This document shows positions 1 through 14,600 of a stretch of 64,000 nucleotides of DNA, piece by piece (position 1 is the first letter of the stretch; every line of letters begins with the position of its first letter). The notes beneath the pieces are model-generated. The model worked only from the letters and a program-made list of their open reading frames with translations, did no database searches and was not told the origin of the DNA. The DNA comes from Aporrectodea caliginosa (Eukaryota; Annelida; Clitellata; Crassiclitellata; Lumbricidae), in contig JACEVL010000201.1 of the NCBI GenBank assembly GCA_020284085.1, positions 1,101,668 through 1,165,667 on the forward strand, in the 5' to 3' direction. The translations under genes were made by a program, and so were the position numbers.

Positions 1-463
1 GTCGGTTGGAAAGAGGAGTCAAGAAAATACATTTTAACTTAAGGAAAATTTAAGCCTGTGTCTGAACACTCAAGTAGTATCTCTAGAAAGACTACACAAC
101 AGCAAGGTGTTCCAGGTAAAGAGTTGATAATAATCTGTTGGTAAGGAGTTCCAGGTGTTCAGACCTGCCCACCCTAGGAAAATGTCCCAACACCGTTTTA
201 CAATGTAGCTTCAAGCTAACTTTACCAAAATATTCAGTCTAAGGACTGGTAGCTTGCAACGACAGCATAGTTGAGAAATGGAGGCATGGTTTAAGGTAGA
301 TACTTCAAAGTAAAAAAAATCAGCAGCATATAATACAGCAGTTTTCAATTTTAACCAAATCCTTCTTCTAAAATCTGGGTTGTGTAAAGAGAAAGAAGAT
401 GGAGAGGAGACTGGAACACAGGACTATGAACTACATAACCAAATGAAAACAGATTGAGCTTAC
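1..463. other. Intron of RYK downstream of the last visible exon
   Basis: This stretch follows the donor site of RYK coding exon 10 on the minus strand. I see no further kinase exon here on either strand: no HRD-like, DFG/DNA-like or APE-like motif in any minus-strand frame. The rest of the pseudokinase domain must lie beyond position 1. Confidence 0.6.
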
Positions 464-645
464 ATCAGTCGCTCGACATCGAAGCAGGAACTTCTTAAGA
501 TTTTCTGTGCTGGAATCGGCATAGATGAGCAGAGGGGGAAAGTCTAGAACGGCGGCCATAACTGGCGCCACATTCTCGTGGTCGACGCCTCTCGTAAGAC
601 ACCCTCTTCTCATCATGTCCTCCATTTCATCATTTCGTGCTTGAT
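464..645 (-). CDS. RYK: RYK exon 10: alphaC to hinge of pseudokinase
   Basis: The acceptor AATTAACAG precedes 645 and the donor GTAAGC follows 464. It enters in phase 1 (completing an Asp codon with exon 9) and leaves in phase 0. The peptide begins QARNDEMEDMMRRG, continues GVDHENVAPVM like the family's alphaC-beta4 segment, and ends with NLKKFLLRC, which matches the NLKLFLRQC hinge region of vertebrate RYK. Confidence 0.88.
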
Positions 646-3600
646 CTGTTAATTAATGCACACCTTAAGTAAATTAAGCAAGTAAATGTAGACAGTCACT
701 TTCTGCTACTTGTGCCATAATTAGCTTTTGCCCATTTTAATTTTGTGCTATTATTCTATTATTAACTTATTAGTTGAACCCTTCCAGTTGCACTGTTTTG
801 ATCTGTGTCAATTTAACAGGATACTCTAGAAAGGTTGCAAGAAAGCCATTCCAGGTAGATATAGCTTTTTCCAACAGAAACAAAATGATGTCATCTCTTT
901 AAGGTGCTTGCAAAGATTTCATCCAGTTTGCCATGAGATGCCTATAACAATTCAAGTCTTGAAAAATCAGCACGGATCCTCCTATCAAATCCTGCAGATA
1001 ACAAACCCAGCCGACATCTTCACCCCCCCCCCATGGAAATTTTAACTTCACTGTAACCATGACAAGCCAATGAAGAAGCCCAATCCAGCAATCAGACACA
1101 CATGTGACAAGTTCATCACTCGTAAATAAGCTGGTGCCCTGCATTTAGCTTTCGAGTGGCGCTTTAGAAGTTTGAAGATTACGATTACGATTACGAACTG
1201 CAGACAAAACAGAGTCCTAGCAAGGAAATGCCCGCACAGATGGCCCTAGGGTGGTCAATCCAACTAGCATTGATGTTTAACTGTGGAGATTGAAGTCACA
1301 AAACGTTTTTATTACTACTGATATTTGATTATGAAGATTGATGCGACAAAGCACACACCTGTTAACGTTTTTATTAGCACAGGTTCCTGGCTCAAACTGT
1401 TGTAGCCTTGGATCATCACAGTGCCACGACAAATACGACCAAAAGTGCCTACAAAAAAATTGACACGACTGTTGTAACCATCGAGGAACAGAGCTGGTTT
1501 AAAAAAGAACCTGAAATCCAGACTCTGATAATTAATTAATTAATATATTTAATTAATTCTGAATAATGATCATGATTAAAAGTTACATCTATCGAGGAAA
1601 CAGACATCTAAATTATTTAATTGATTTCAGCTATAAAAACTTAATTTAAACTTTAGCGCTTGCATTAAAAATAAGGTCATTGCCTGGCTCTGTAATATTA
1701 TGATACAATCAAAGTATACAGGATGGCAGATGGCAGGGCTTCTGGTCATTAAATTTTACTTCAAAAACTGTCGGATTAGGGTCTTTTCTTTTGGTACAGT
1801 ATATAAGCTGAGCAACGTTTCTGGCAAAATTGATCAAATAATGCACAAGAGAATAAATTTTATAGCAATGACTAAGAAATTGCAGAAATTTATCATAAAA
1901 CTTAATTTGTTTAAACAGATCCGTTAAGAGTCCGGCAAGTTTGATTAAAGATTGCCAAAAATAAACTTATAATTAAATTAGCATAATTAACAGAAGAGAC
2001 TATCGTAATTTAATTCCATGAGTCCTCTAACAGAATGCCTTTTGACTTAATTGACCCAAGGCTGAACTCAAAAATGAACTGCACAGTAGTTCTGTTCCAA
2101 GTTTCGTCTGTGACAACTTGCATGTAACGAATAAACCAATATTGATTGATTGATTGATTGTAACAGATAAAGCTGGTGTTGTTTGGTGTATTCAGTTTGC
2201 CTACCTTCAAGGAGAATGTCTGTGAATTTAACATGTGATCGGCTGACTTGGATTTCAGTGAGAATCGATTCAACATCACATGGTCTAAGTTCAGTGTATG
2301 GAAATGTCAATGGCCCACGATAAGTGCCACCTGAAGCAGTACGACAATCTCATAGAAAGAGTTCATTCAAGAGTGCACCTATAATCTGTGATTCAGTGCT
2401 TTCCAATTAATGAATAATCAAACCCAATGTAATCTAATCTAATCGAGTAAACTAATCTAAATGACGAGCATTTTCTTGCTCAAAACAGACCTGATTTGAT
2501 GTATAGCACTGGAATATAAGCTGCTATAAATTATGTGTAGATGTATACATGTGTGTGTGTGTGTGCATGTATGCATGTATGTATGTATGTATGTATGTAT
2601 GTATGTATGTATGTATGTATGTATGTATGTATGTATGTATGTATGTATGTATACTTTCATATCACAGGTTAATTCCACTAAATTTCTTGCAGTACATATT
2701 GGTCACATGAAATGATCATTCATTTAATTCATTTCAGAGATTTATATAGCACCCCTTCAAGATTATCTACTCTACATTAAAAATATCTTGGCAAAAATTG
2801 TCAAAAATGCTGGCATACTCCACCGTACCTCCCACATACTCCCTCCCGCTCGCTATCCGAGCTAAACTGTATTACTCCCTAATATATCCCTACCTCTCGT
2901 ATTGTATTTTGGTATGGGCATCTACTTATGAATCCAGACTCCATAAACTACCATTATTGCAAAAGCGTGGGGGTATGCATTATAGCTGGAGCTTCATCAT
3001 TTGCTCACACAAGCCCACTATTTCTATAAATCAATTTACTTAAGCTCCATCAAATAAGGACATTCTAGATAGGTGTTTTTATGTACCGAATTACCCATGA
3101 CCTTCTGCCTCTGAACTTTATGGGATACTTTCAGCAAGGTTCTCACATACATCACCACCTCACGAGGAGCTCTAAACTTTATCACGCTATACATGCCCAC
3201 TAAAACTCACGAAAATTCTCCATAAAATTTACTGGTCCAGGTGTTTGGAGTAGAATTCCTCCATCTATTCAACATGTGCCTAATCTTCAAAGGTTTAAAA
3301 AATGTTACGTGCATACTTGATAAAGGATATCACTAATAATTAGACTGATTACGTAATGATATTTTATTAGTTAAGTCGTTCTATTTTGTTTGTTTCATTT
3401 CGCTTAAAGAGTCGATACTAGTTTGATACTTAAACTATTTGATCTACCTTGTAAATTCAAAAATCATTTTCATACCTGATATGATGCTGTTGCTTGTTGG
3501 TGTATCCGATCGAACATACGTGTTCCCTCGATCTCGAAGCGATCGACTGACATTTGCATCACTAAAAAATGGTTACCACTTGATCACCTGGCCAGCATTT

Positions 3601-5155
3601 CAGTAGATTTATATCTCCATTTAACATTCATTTATATCACATTTATAATGTGAGAAAAGTACATAAAGGTACAGATATATTGCACATTTCATAAAGAAAA
3701 ATAACAGATTTTTGCCTGTAGGAATTAAACCACTATATATATACATTAAGCTGTTAAAAATGCACACAGCTGTAAAAATCAATTACATCATCTAAACTGT
3801 AGAAATGAGTTGGTTACGGAAAACTGCAGGAATTTGAAGACTACAGAAAGTAATAAAGGATGGCATCAGACAGATTCTAGCTATCCAAACAACCCAGCTG
3901 GACAAAGTCGTTCAGTGAATACTCCAGTGGATTAGCCATGTACAAAGACTGCCAGTTGATTGACAGTTAATTGATTGAATCTCACACAATGCTTCTTCTG
4001 GTGGTTGCACTCAGTTGAGCATTGCCATTGCCAATGACGGGGGGGGGGGAATTGGCCGCGTCAACAATGCAACGCCAAGCTGTTCTGTCCTTAGACTCCA
4101 GACTACCGTACATGTGAAGGTCAAATCTCAGGGCTGCACATTATCATTCTCCAGAATTCTAAATTCTAATCCATGTGTTCTAGGTCATCTCAATCGTCTT
4201 TTTCAGTACGTCAGGGCTTGCTCACAGCAGGCCATAGCCTCTTCAGTTATCCTCATTTTCCTGAGCTCATGCAACATGCTTGGAAAAGCTCAGTCAGGGC
4301 TTCAACATTGTAGCTGAGACTGGAGGACCGTGCCACATCTACTGTTTGCTGGATCCATTTGATACTGCATTGCATCACACTATCTTACACCTAGAATGGC
4401 ATACCAGGTAGCCTGCTTACAGAAGCTTTCTAATAATTAACAAATTACCATATTGCACTAATATCATATTACAATATTAATCACCAATTCATTCGATTAA
4501 ACACAGCACTCACAGACGATAAGAGATGGTTGAATGGTAATACACATGCACGAATAACAGAAGGATGCGGGTTTGATACACACTATAATCCACCATAAGG
4601 TTGATATCCACTCCATAGGGGCGATGGTAAAATGAGCAGTAGGACAGATGGGCGCCTTGCAGGCTGCCATCCAGCTAAATTCGACTCCTGTTAAACTTGC
4701 TGTCATCTGTTAGACTGCTACTACCATAAATATATCATGTAATCTTAATGCATACCTGTCAGTTTGAATTAATACATTAATAATATTATTATTATTATTA
4801 TTAATCACCAAAATAACGGAAAACAGCAACCCTTTGAAACTAGAAGAGTGAAATTCATGATGGCTGAGTAATTGTAAATTTGCTGGGACATCAAACCGCC
4901 CCATGTGATGTGGGTGGTCCAACAATACAACTGTCCGTTTAATATTCCCACAAAAACTGCCAACATAGATTAAAAAATTATCCATCATATTTAATTCGTC
5001 TTTTGCTGCATCGGAGTCGAGTTATCTCCACGAATTAATCTCCATTAATTTCCTGTCCATTCATCCGACTGTCATAGATGGTATGCATCAACTGGTGCCC
5101 CCACATAGGCTGCTCCAGGCGTCCATTATGCATCTCAGCTGGTCACCCTCTGCTG

Positions 5156-5201
<46 letters not shown>

Positions 5202-8200
5202 GGCCCTCCAGGCCCCAGCATTGTCTCGCAGCAACCTGATTATAAACTTCCGATTATGATTCACCGCTCTCCTTTAAGTCTGCATTCAAAATCGGCCCCG
5301 AGTACACTCCGAGTGCATGCTGACTGACTAAAGAACATCCAACGAGTCCATCTATGCCGTCTAGAATTAAATACACTCGAGGAATGCTTGGCGAGTACTC
5401 GGAACAGGCATGGAATACACCCATTGCCTTCGTAACCGAGTCCCAGAGAACTCAATGGGAGCTGTGGAGAGTGCAAGCAATCCGTCCTTTGGGAAGAGTA
5501 ATCTTATCACAAGGCCAATGAAAGCTTTGTCGATGAAGACATTTGAAAGTGAAGATAGAAGAGATATTTATAGACGTCACAACAGTTGGCTGTGACAATC
5601 TGTCAATCAACATCCAAAACTCCACCCCGTCTTGATTTACAATTGGTAAAAGCTTTTACCACTGCACCGATCTTGGTAGTTCAACTGAATTTAAAGCATG
5701 ATGCCTCTGTGCCCTCACTCATTTCTTCACCATAACATGCCTGACAATTGCAATGCTGTCCCTCTACTTGCAGGCCTACAAGAGTTTCAAATTTGCTAGC
5801 TTCAATCAGGCCTTAACTGTGCTGTCCAGGGCATGGCCAACATGCCAAAAAGTCTCGCATGTCATGAAGTAATTTCGAGAGACATTGCACTGAGTCCCAG
5901 ATGAGGGATACAATTATGTTCAAGATTCTCCTGTCTTCAGCCAATCATCCGTATTCGGTCAGGCCGCAGAATAAATCAAGAGCTCTGTGTGATGGTGTCA
6001 AGCCAGCCAGATCAACGAATGATATTCTCTTCAGCATGTGCAAATCTGTTGGTTTCAGACTCCCATACAGCGATTTGGATATATTGTTATGCTGCTCGCT
6101 TCAGTCCATTTTCTTGGAATAAAATTTAGAACTTCACTGCCTCAAACAGTAGGCAGCAGTGCCTTGGGCTTTTTGAGGTTATTAAAAACACATAATACCA
6201 GTTTTCAGATATACACATACAAGGATACATTCATGCATGCAAGCATGTATACATGCACACGTGAATATATAATATGCATAGTTGCATACATACAAACATA
6301 CCACCCACTAGGTCTGTGAATGCTTAGCAGCAGAAATCTTTAAAGAACCAACATTTCCACAAAATCAATTGAGAGATTGTTTAACACTTAAACCAAGCTG
6401 CATTGGTTTCCCAGTCACTTTTCGAATACTATCGCCATTAAATTGTTTAGAAAACTCATTTGAAAAGTCTGACAATTGTATGCAATAAAACAGCAGCAAC
6501 AAAGTTAGCAACAGAAACATCAAGTACACAATCATAAACAAGAACTAAACAAGAACACACATAAACAACAATGATGCAAAGAACAACATAAACAAACCAA
6601 TATATAACATGGATTTTCATAACGATAAAACTGCTTACCAAACATCATTTCTGTTTGAATTCTGTGATCGGCAGTAAAAGATGACTAGTGCAAAACCCAA
6701 AAGAAAGATGGCGCCACTTGCACTGCCGATAATGATGTAGAAAATGCTGCCAGGTCCCAGTAATCCATCTCTCTGGCCTGCTAAAATATTAGATCCAACA
6801 GGTGCCTTGAACAAACCATGACAAAGGGCACCACATAACCTATGTCTGCATAGCTTTACATGTGCACCAACGGGATGCGCTATGTTGTGTGCCTTGTAAC
6901 CGGAGGCAACATGAGAAAGTTCTTCACAGCCTTGTGCTAATCAGCACTGATTGCTGCTTTTTGTTAATACAATACAAGTTTTTATACAACTGCAATTTGA
7001 TCATGCACTCCTTACAAAGTTCATAACTGCACAATGAAGCTGGGCAACAATTAGGAGCCTTAAGGAGACTTGAAGAGGTAAGTCTGCAGTTTAGAACGAA
7101 AGAGAGTTGCAAACATGAGGAGGTAGAGAGTTTCAGTTAAATACTTGTGCTATATAAATAGACAGAAACAAGACAAAAAATCAATGAGTTGTTATCTTTA
7201 ACTTACAAACAGAATACAGACTGGAACCATTCTGCACCGATCTAAGATCAAGATCATCAGCTGATGGCAAGTTATCTACAAGAAAGATAAGAGTACAGTG
7301 ACAGAAGACAAACTAAATTCATAAGTACCATAGTATATATGCTACTTAAATTTCCATACACTTTTACATATATGTATCAACATGTCTAAACAGAGCTCGT
7401 GAATAAGCTGGTGCCCCGTGCTTGGCTTTCAAGTGGCATTTTTCAAGTTTGGAGTTTACGATTACAATTATGATTACATAATTACATAACGACCCATTAT
7501 CCCACACTTTGTTTATAACAGGCTAATTTATCAGAGTTGAAGCGAATTATCCCAAAATGAGCTCAGCTACAGAAAATAAACTCATCATACCAGGGTGTCT
7601 ACATGTCGAGTCTTCATATGGCTTCCAGACAGCATTACACTGAGTGTCTGGTGTAATATGACAACTGAAAGTGGCTGTACACAAATGTCTAGTTTCATTA
7701 CTTGTAATCCAGTGGGAATAAGCTAAATTGTGCTAATGGAGTAGATCTGAAGATTTTTTAACGAAGGGCTGATGCTTAGAAGGAAACCGTGGTAACAATA
7801 AACAATATTAGGCCTATGACAAGAAAGCTCATTGACGATCACTGCCTTGTAAAATAACATAGCAACCGTGGCCTACAACCAGAGGTTTCGTTCATCTGCA
7901 TAGTATAAAAAGCCACACTTACTTTCTGAATACCTGGCTAGTCCACATAACAAGTGTTCTTATGAGGTCAGACTTTCAGATACCAACCATGGCAGATATT
8001 TGTTTCAAGATTTCTGCCTCATATGCACCCCATAGCCAACTTGACTATAATAAATACACTGACCGTACACAGTCCGTGGGAAGACCAGGCAGTGAGGGAG
8101 AGAACTGACCACTCAGACTCATATACCGAGGCTAAGAAAACTGAAGGTTCATCATACTCTTGGCTGCCACTTGGGGCTGGCTCAAGGGACTGCTCTTCTT

Positions 8201-8581
8201 CTTCTTCTTCTTCTGCTTCTATATATAATTAATGCAATTCAATAGGCATTGCAATTAAGTTAGTGTCAACTGTTGCCAGACATTCTTCAAGCATCCTTCC
8301 TTCCTTCCCCCTTCCTTCCTTCCTTCCTTCCCTCCCTCCTTCCATGGAGTTGGAGCCACTCACACTTCTCCATTTGGTAGACCATCCTATATACCGGTAC
8401 ATGTATGCAGTGTTTCCGTTAACGCGCAAAAAATGGTCGTTTTTACGTCCCTATAAAACATCAAAAATGTCCAAATTTGTTGGTGTGATAGACGAAAGAA
8501 AATCAGTTACGTCCAAAAAAATTCTAGGTCAGGCGTAAGTATGTCCTCTTTTTGAACTCTAACGGAAACACTGCATGTATG

Positions 8582-8630
<49 letters not shown>

Positions 8631-11600
8631 AATCATAATCATCATCACCGCCATCATCATCATCACCACCACCATCACTGTGCCATCATCATCACCATCA
8701 TCATCATCATTATCATCATCATGGCCATCATCATCATCATGGCCATCATCATCATCACCACCACCATCACTCATCATCATCACCATCACCATCATCATCA
8801 TCATCATAGCCATCATCATCGTCACCACCACCATCACTGCCATCATCATCATCTCACCATCACCATTATCATCATAGCCATCATCATCATGGCCATCATC
8901 ATTATCATTATCCGTCAACAGCACACTCACTCATTTCCCTTCACATACACACACCTGCCGTGCACCACCAAAGCCCAGTCAAGGAGAACTGAACAAGAAT
9001 CAATCCAGGCAAAAAGAGAAAGACATCAATCAAAACATCAACAGATGAGGAACGCGATATGTTTACGCGTATATACCTTCTCGAAACGTGATGTAATAAA
9101 GAAATTCTGAATGTCGTATGTTGCCTACCTGACTGAGACGGATGTGTGTGTCCTTTGATGCATGTCTTCTTGCGTTTGATTTCTAAGACAGTCAGATTGG
9201 ATGCAGAAACCACGCTAACATTCAGCTGAATCTTAATATCAACCTCCGCAACCAACAGACCAGTACAGCGCAGCGATATGCTGAACACTGAAATTCATGG
9301 AGAATGCATTCTGTTGTATGCACTGATATACAACGCATTCGATTACAATGTAAATGTAATGTAATGTACAATACATTCGATTACAATGCAGATGTAATCT
9401 AATGTATGATACATTCGCTTACAACGCAGATGATGCAATGTAGTGTACAACACATTCTATTAAAATGCAGATGTAATTTAATGTGCAACACATTCGATTA
9501 CAATGCAGATGTAATGTAATGTAAGTTGTTGAAGGATTCTTGATGCTCATTAAAGCTCAGGTGATGCGCAACATACAATTTCTCAATTCACAAATTATGT
9601 ATAGAATGAATATTAGACAGAGCTAATTAACTTTTCAGATGGTACTGATGTCTAACTGTACAGTAGTGCTTTTTTCAAAATTAATTGATAGGTAAATACA
9701 TAACTTGTATAAAAACGTTTTTAGATCATATGGTGATGCTGAAGACTAACATGGATTACAAACACATTGTCTAAGCCAAAGCTCGAGGGTAACCATATAT
9801 TCTATTTTTGAAAGGCGTACGTTTTTAACGTACCTATTTTAGGGTACGTACAATACAAAAATACGTTAACCACATCATTGCTCGTTATAAGAATGTTCAA
9901 TTTAATTTAAGCAAACAATCACAACCCAGTATACAGCGTAGTAAATTGCTGCAATGCTATTATTGTAGTTCTATATTTATCCAGCATGCATTGCACTTAA
10001 TGCACTAATGTCAGATAATACGTAGGCTATGGGTCACCGAGTAAACCATAAATAAAATTTTTGTGTATGATACGTACCATACGCGTATTCTATTTTTTTT
10101 AAAGGTACATACGTATTTTAACGTATTCTATTTTAGGGTACGCGTACCCTTGAGCTCTGGTCTAAGCAGTAAAATTGCATTTACACAGGCTAATTGTGCG
10201 GACCATGTATATGCCGAGTAAGTAAACTAATGATAAGCAGAACAATGAAAAATAATCGTTAAAATTCTAGAAATATCACATATTTAACCACGAGAAATTA
10301 AAATTAGAAAAACCATGACTTTATTACTTGTAGTGTGATCAAATAGAATAGTAACTTGATGTCATATCTGACTTGATGTGAATATTCATAAATAACAAAA
10401 GGTCCTGCTATACCTGAAGGTTTACTAGGTACAATGCCCTCTAGTGGTATGCTGGCAACTGTGTTACCCATTGCAACAGGGCTTGAAACAAGTACTGCTA
10501 AACTGTATGTCATCTGGAATAAGACAAAACATATAATATAATAGTGCTACATAAATGGCTTGCTGCATTACATTTACATAAGCAACTCAGAACAGACTAA
10601 CTATGAAACTAGTTTCTTAATTATTTTCAACACATCTGTGCAGAAACTGTTAAGAAAACTAAAATGTTCTAAACAATATATCAGTATCAGTAAACAACAA
10701 ACATCTACTCTAAAATTAGTTGCTAATCCTTCCTCATAACAGTAAAGTAAGGTAATAGCTTGTAATATTAACAAACTGACAAAAAATGAATGACTGAATG
10801 ATTAAATGAAACAATGAATTAGCTAATTGCATGTATCAATGTATGTATATAAATTCCCGAATGAATGAATGAATGAATGAATAAATGAATGAATGTACTT
10901 GGCTATTTGTAAAGCGTCTTTTATGAACCTCACAAAGGCGCTTAACATGCCAATCTAACCAACAGATTTACACAGGTGCATCTTAAGATGGCTTCAAACT
11001 GTTTCTTGAGCTGTCTGCGATGAAATAGTTCATATATGCTTAATGGTAGACTGTTCCAGGAGAAAGGGCCAATGCATGAGAAAGCACAATGTGCCCGCAT
11101 CATCGTTCGGATGCACGGAACCAACAGGTCTCCATGGGCCGATGAAAGTAACCACTGTCAACTTTAGGCTGACTGGAAGCAGAAACATAGAGCTCTCTGG
11201 TGTAGTCTGGTGCACCAGTTTCCTCTTTATTTAAGAAGGAACTGCAGATAAAGATAACTGATTGACCAGGACTGAAGGATACTCTCTAGGAAAGATCCAG
11301 TGAACAATTTCTGGAAATAAATAACAACACAAGCCGAGGCACAGTTGGGTCATGACTCGTTTGATTTGAAATTGCGCACTAAGCAGTCTGAAGCATGGGT
11401 CCTTTCCATTGTGATCAATTACAGGAAAACAGCTGGAAATACAGAAATTTTAAATTATGCATTTGAAATCCAATGTTTATACCGTGGCATCGGTGGGATG
11501 GCTTCTCAAATTCTGCCAGTTGAAATATATCTCGTCAATGTTAGACTTGATGGGCAAATTGAACGACAGAGCATAGTCATTGGTAGCACCATTTCGCACG

Positions 11601-14600
11601 TAGAACAGAGAACCTGGAATTCCTATGAAAAGAACAATGGGTGCTTTATAGTCACACAGTCAACAAATAGATGCATCATAGACTCATTGTCATGTCTTTG
11701 ACAGGCATATGCAGAACTCCTTTATAATGAGGTTGTGTTATACAACCAGTTTATTTTTATGGGTGAATTAACTCTGGGCTTTGTTCCCAACCATGTTATA
11801 TAAGAATTCGTCTTATAACAAAGCATGTCACAACACACATCGCCAGTGTACCTGAAATTGACTAAAATACCAGGTATGTATAAAATGTCGAGACACTTAA
11901 TAAAACACCTTTTAGGTAAGTCTCAAAAGCGCTGCAAACACTGTATGTACTCTGTAAGCTACAAGTGTCATTCCCAGTATATAACAATGCACAATAAAAA
12001 TAACTTGGTAAAACTTACATCCTTTTGCTTTGGAAGCAGTCATTTCAAGGAGTCTGATTGAGAGGAGCCAAGCCTTAAAAAAGTACCCGTTAGTAGGACA
12101 TGGTTGCATTGACTACCCTAGATCAGTCTTTGCATTTACACAGCCTCTCCAATACACAGTGCCGTAGAACAATCCTTGAACCAGTCTTCGCAGGATCACA
12201 GTTGTGAGGACTAGCAATAAAATAGTAATGTCATACTTTGGCGAATGCAGTTCCCAACCTTTTTCAGAGCAAGGCACCCTTACTAAAAGCCATTCAGTCA
12301 AATGGCACCTGGCCTTAATTTCATTTATTTTTCTTCCAATTAGTTTTTTGATGACCAGCAACACTCCCAGTCCTTGTAATCAAATGCAGCGTTGCAACTA
12401 TTTCTACACTACCTTAAGTTTTATAAAAGTAGTTACAGGCCTATGTGAGTAGTGATAAGTGATAACTAGTAGTTTTTATCATTTTCTTACCCATGCTACC
12501 ATCCAACCGAGCCATCCATATAGCAGGTTCACAGCACCCTGGGGGCAATGGTACCCAAATTGGGAACATTAGGCGACCTACTGATTTAACCTTACCTTAC
12601 ATACAGATCTGCCACTTCATCCCACTTCAACATAATTCCAGTAATAAATTAACTTATGGGCAATCGGCAGAGAAACAGAATTAGTACATCTGAAAACTGC
12701 TTTCATCCAATTTATAACAGTCTGGATAGGCAGCAGCAGGCTCGCCAAGAAGGGGAGCGGAGGCAAATGCCCAGGGGCCGGGACTGGACCCAAAATGAAC
12801 TTATGAAAAATATTATAATCAGTTATACACAAAGTTCATGATTTATGCCTTTTTAAATACAATAAAAAAAAATTTAAATTAACAACTGAATAAATTCATA
12901 GTTGTATTAGGTATTTGTATATATAGGCTATAAATACAATATCATACAGCCCGCACTATTGACTGTTCTGCCTAGGGGCCCAAATTTCTGTCGGCAGGCC
13001 TGGGCATCAGAGTAAATGAAACATCTCAGAGACTTTATTGAACACTGCTATCATAATACACAAGGCAGACCTGTACCAATCAATGCTCATCACTTGGTGA
13101 AACAACAACTAAAGCAACCTAAGACTCAGAACAAAGTATTTCACACCGCACACGGTATCTGATAAAATCAGTGCAAGAGTCAACACTGCACCCTTGCGCA
13201 TCATTCTGCGTTTTCTCATCCTGTCTAATTCTACGATTCGGTATCAAACGCAAGACAAAACATCGTCATGTCACACATTTTTCATGCGCCGAGATCACAG
13301 CAGAATGGGGCTGAGGCCAGCGCCTCTGGGGGATTATCTCAGGAAGATGGCAGCAGAGCAGATGGTATCACCACACAACCGAAGCTCCAAGTACAATCAG
13401 ATATGTTCGGATAAGACGATTCCGAAAATTCGATTCCCATTATCAGAGTGATCTGATATCAGACTTCAGTGGTTATTAGGACATGGGGAGAACACATTTG
13501 GTAAAGGGGATGAGGGAGGGGGAAGGGAAGGGAGGGAGCTGGAGATGGAAAAGGCATGAACTACATCACTACCAAATCTTGATCAGGAATGAAGCTGCAG
13601 CAATTCAGTTTCCAAAACAAATATCACACACATTCTCACACACACCGAAATAATCACCCACAAATACACACACTTCAGCGCATTTGTGTGGTACTTAAAA
13701 AAGCGCTATATTAAGTGATACATTGATAAATACATATACATAACCATACATACATACACACATACACACTACATAAATACACATGTATATACACATGTCG
13801 TGCATAACATACATACGTACATAATACACTTGCATATTTACCTAAATCCCCACACATGTTACACCAACATATTCTTCCAAATACACACATTTACGCCTAC
13901 ACAATGTCATACTGGCAAATGCACACATAATATGCAATGCCAAGAAACTCACTCACATATACATACATACATGAAATTCACTTATTACAGGTCTACACAA
14001 TTACACTGTCGCCTAGTTTGATAGACATTCTTACAAACGAACTCAGTATACACAGAGGTCACGAAACAATTATAGCTCTGCTGCTTCAATTCTTCTATTA
14101 CAATTCCTGTCTCACCCTTATCCTTTCTTCCATGTCTTATATGAGCTGTCTTTCATATCGAATTGTAAATGGTTAAGACGAACATCAGACACAAAGCAAT
14201 GCAAGACTGTCTAGTAAGAAAAAACCTAAAATTGGTGGACAATAAATATACCCTACATGCAGCGTGATTTTGATTTAACGGATTCTGGACAGTTTCGTCT
14301 GCCACAAACCACTGGTTGAGGCTCATTGCATTGATACAATGGTGCTATAGAAGTTACTAGATTAGATGAGACTAACATGTGTTTCCTGCGGATAATCACA
14401 TTCCCCAAATTTGTTTTCACATTCTGCAAATCAAAGTTATGAGGTTTGATAACCAAAAGTTGTTGGGTTTCCATAATGGCAGGCAGGCAGCCACATAGGC
14501 AGACAGTGAAACAATTTAAAATTATTGTTGTGATAGAAGTCACAGAAGTAGTATTTTCCTGTATAGCCTTTAGCATGCATGAACAGCTATTGTTCCCTAA

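Noticed and set aside
8559..9110. Poly-His, poly-Ile and Met/Asp-rich ORFs
   Set aside because: Products of the ATC microsatellite.
11345..11701. 118-codon plus-strand ORF
   Set aside because: Shadow of RYK exon 2, whose minus-strand splice sites and WIF similarity are clear.
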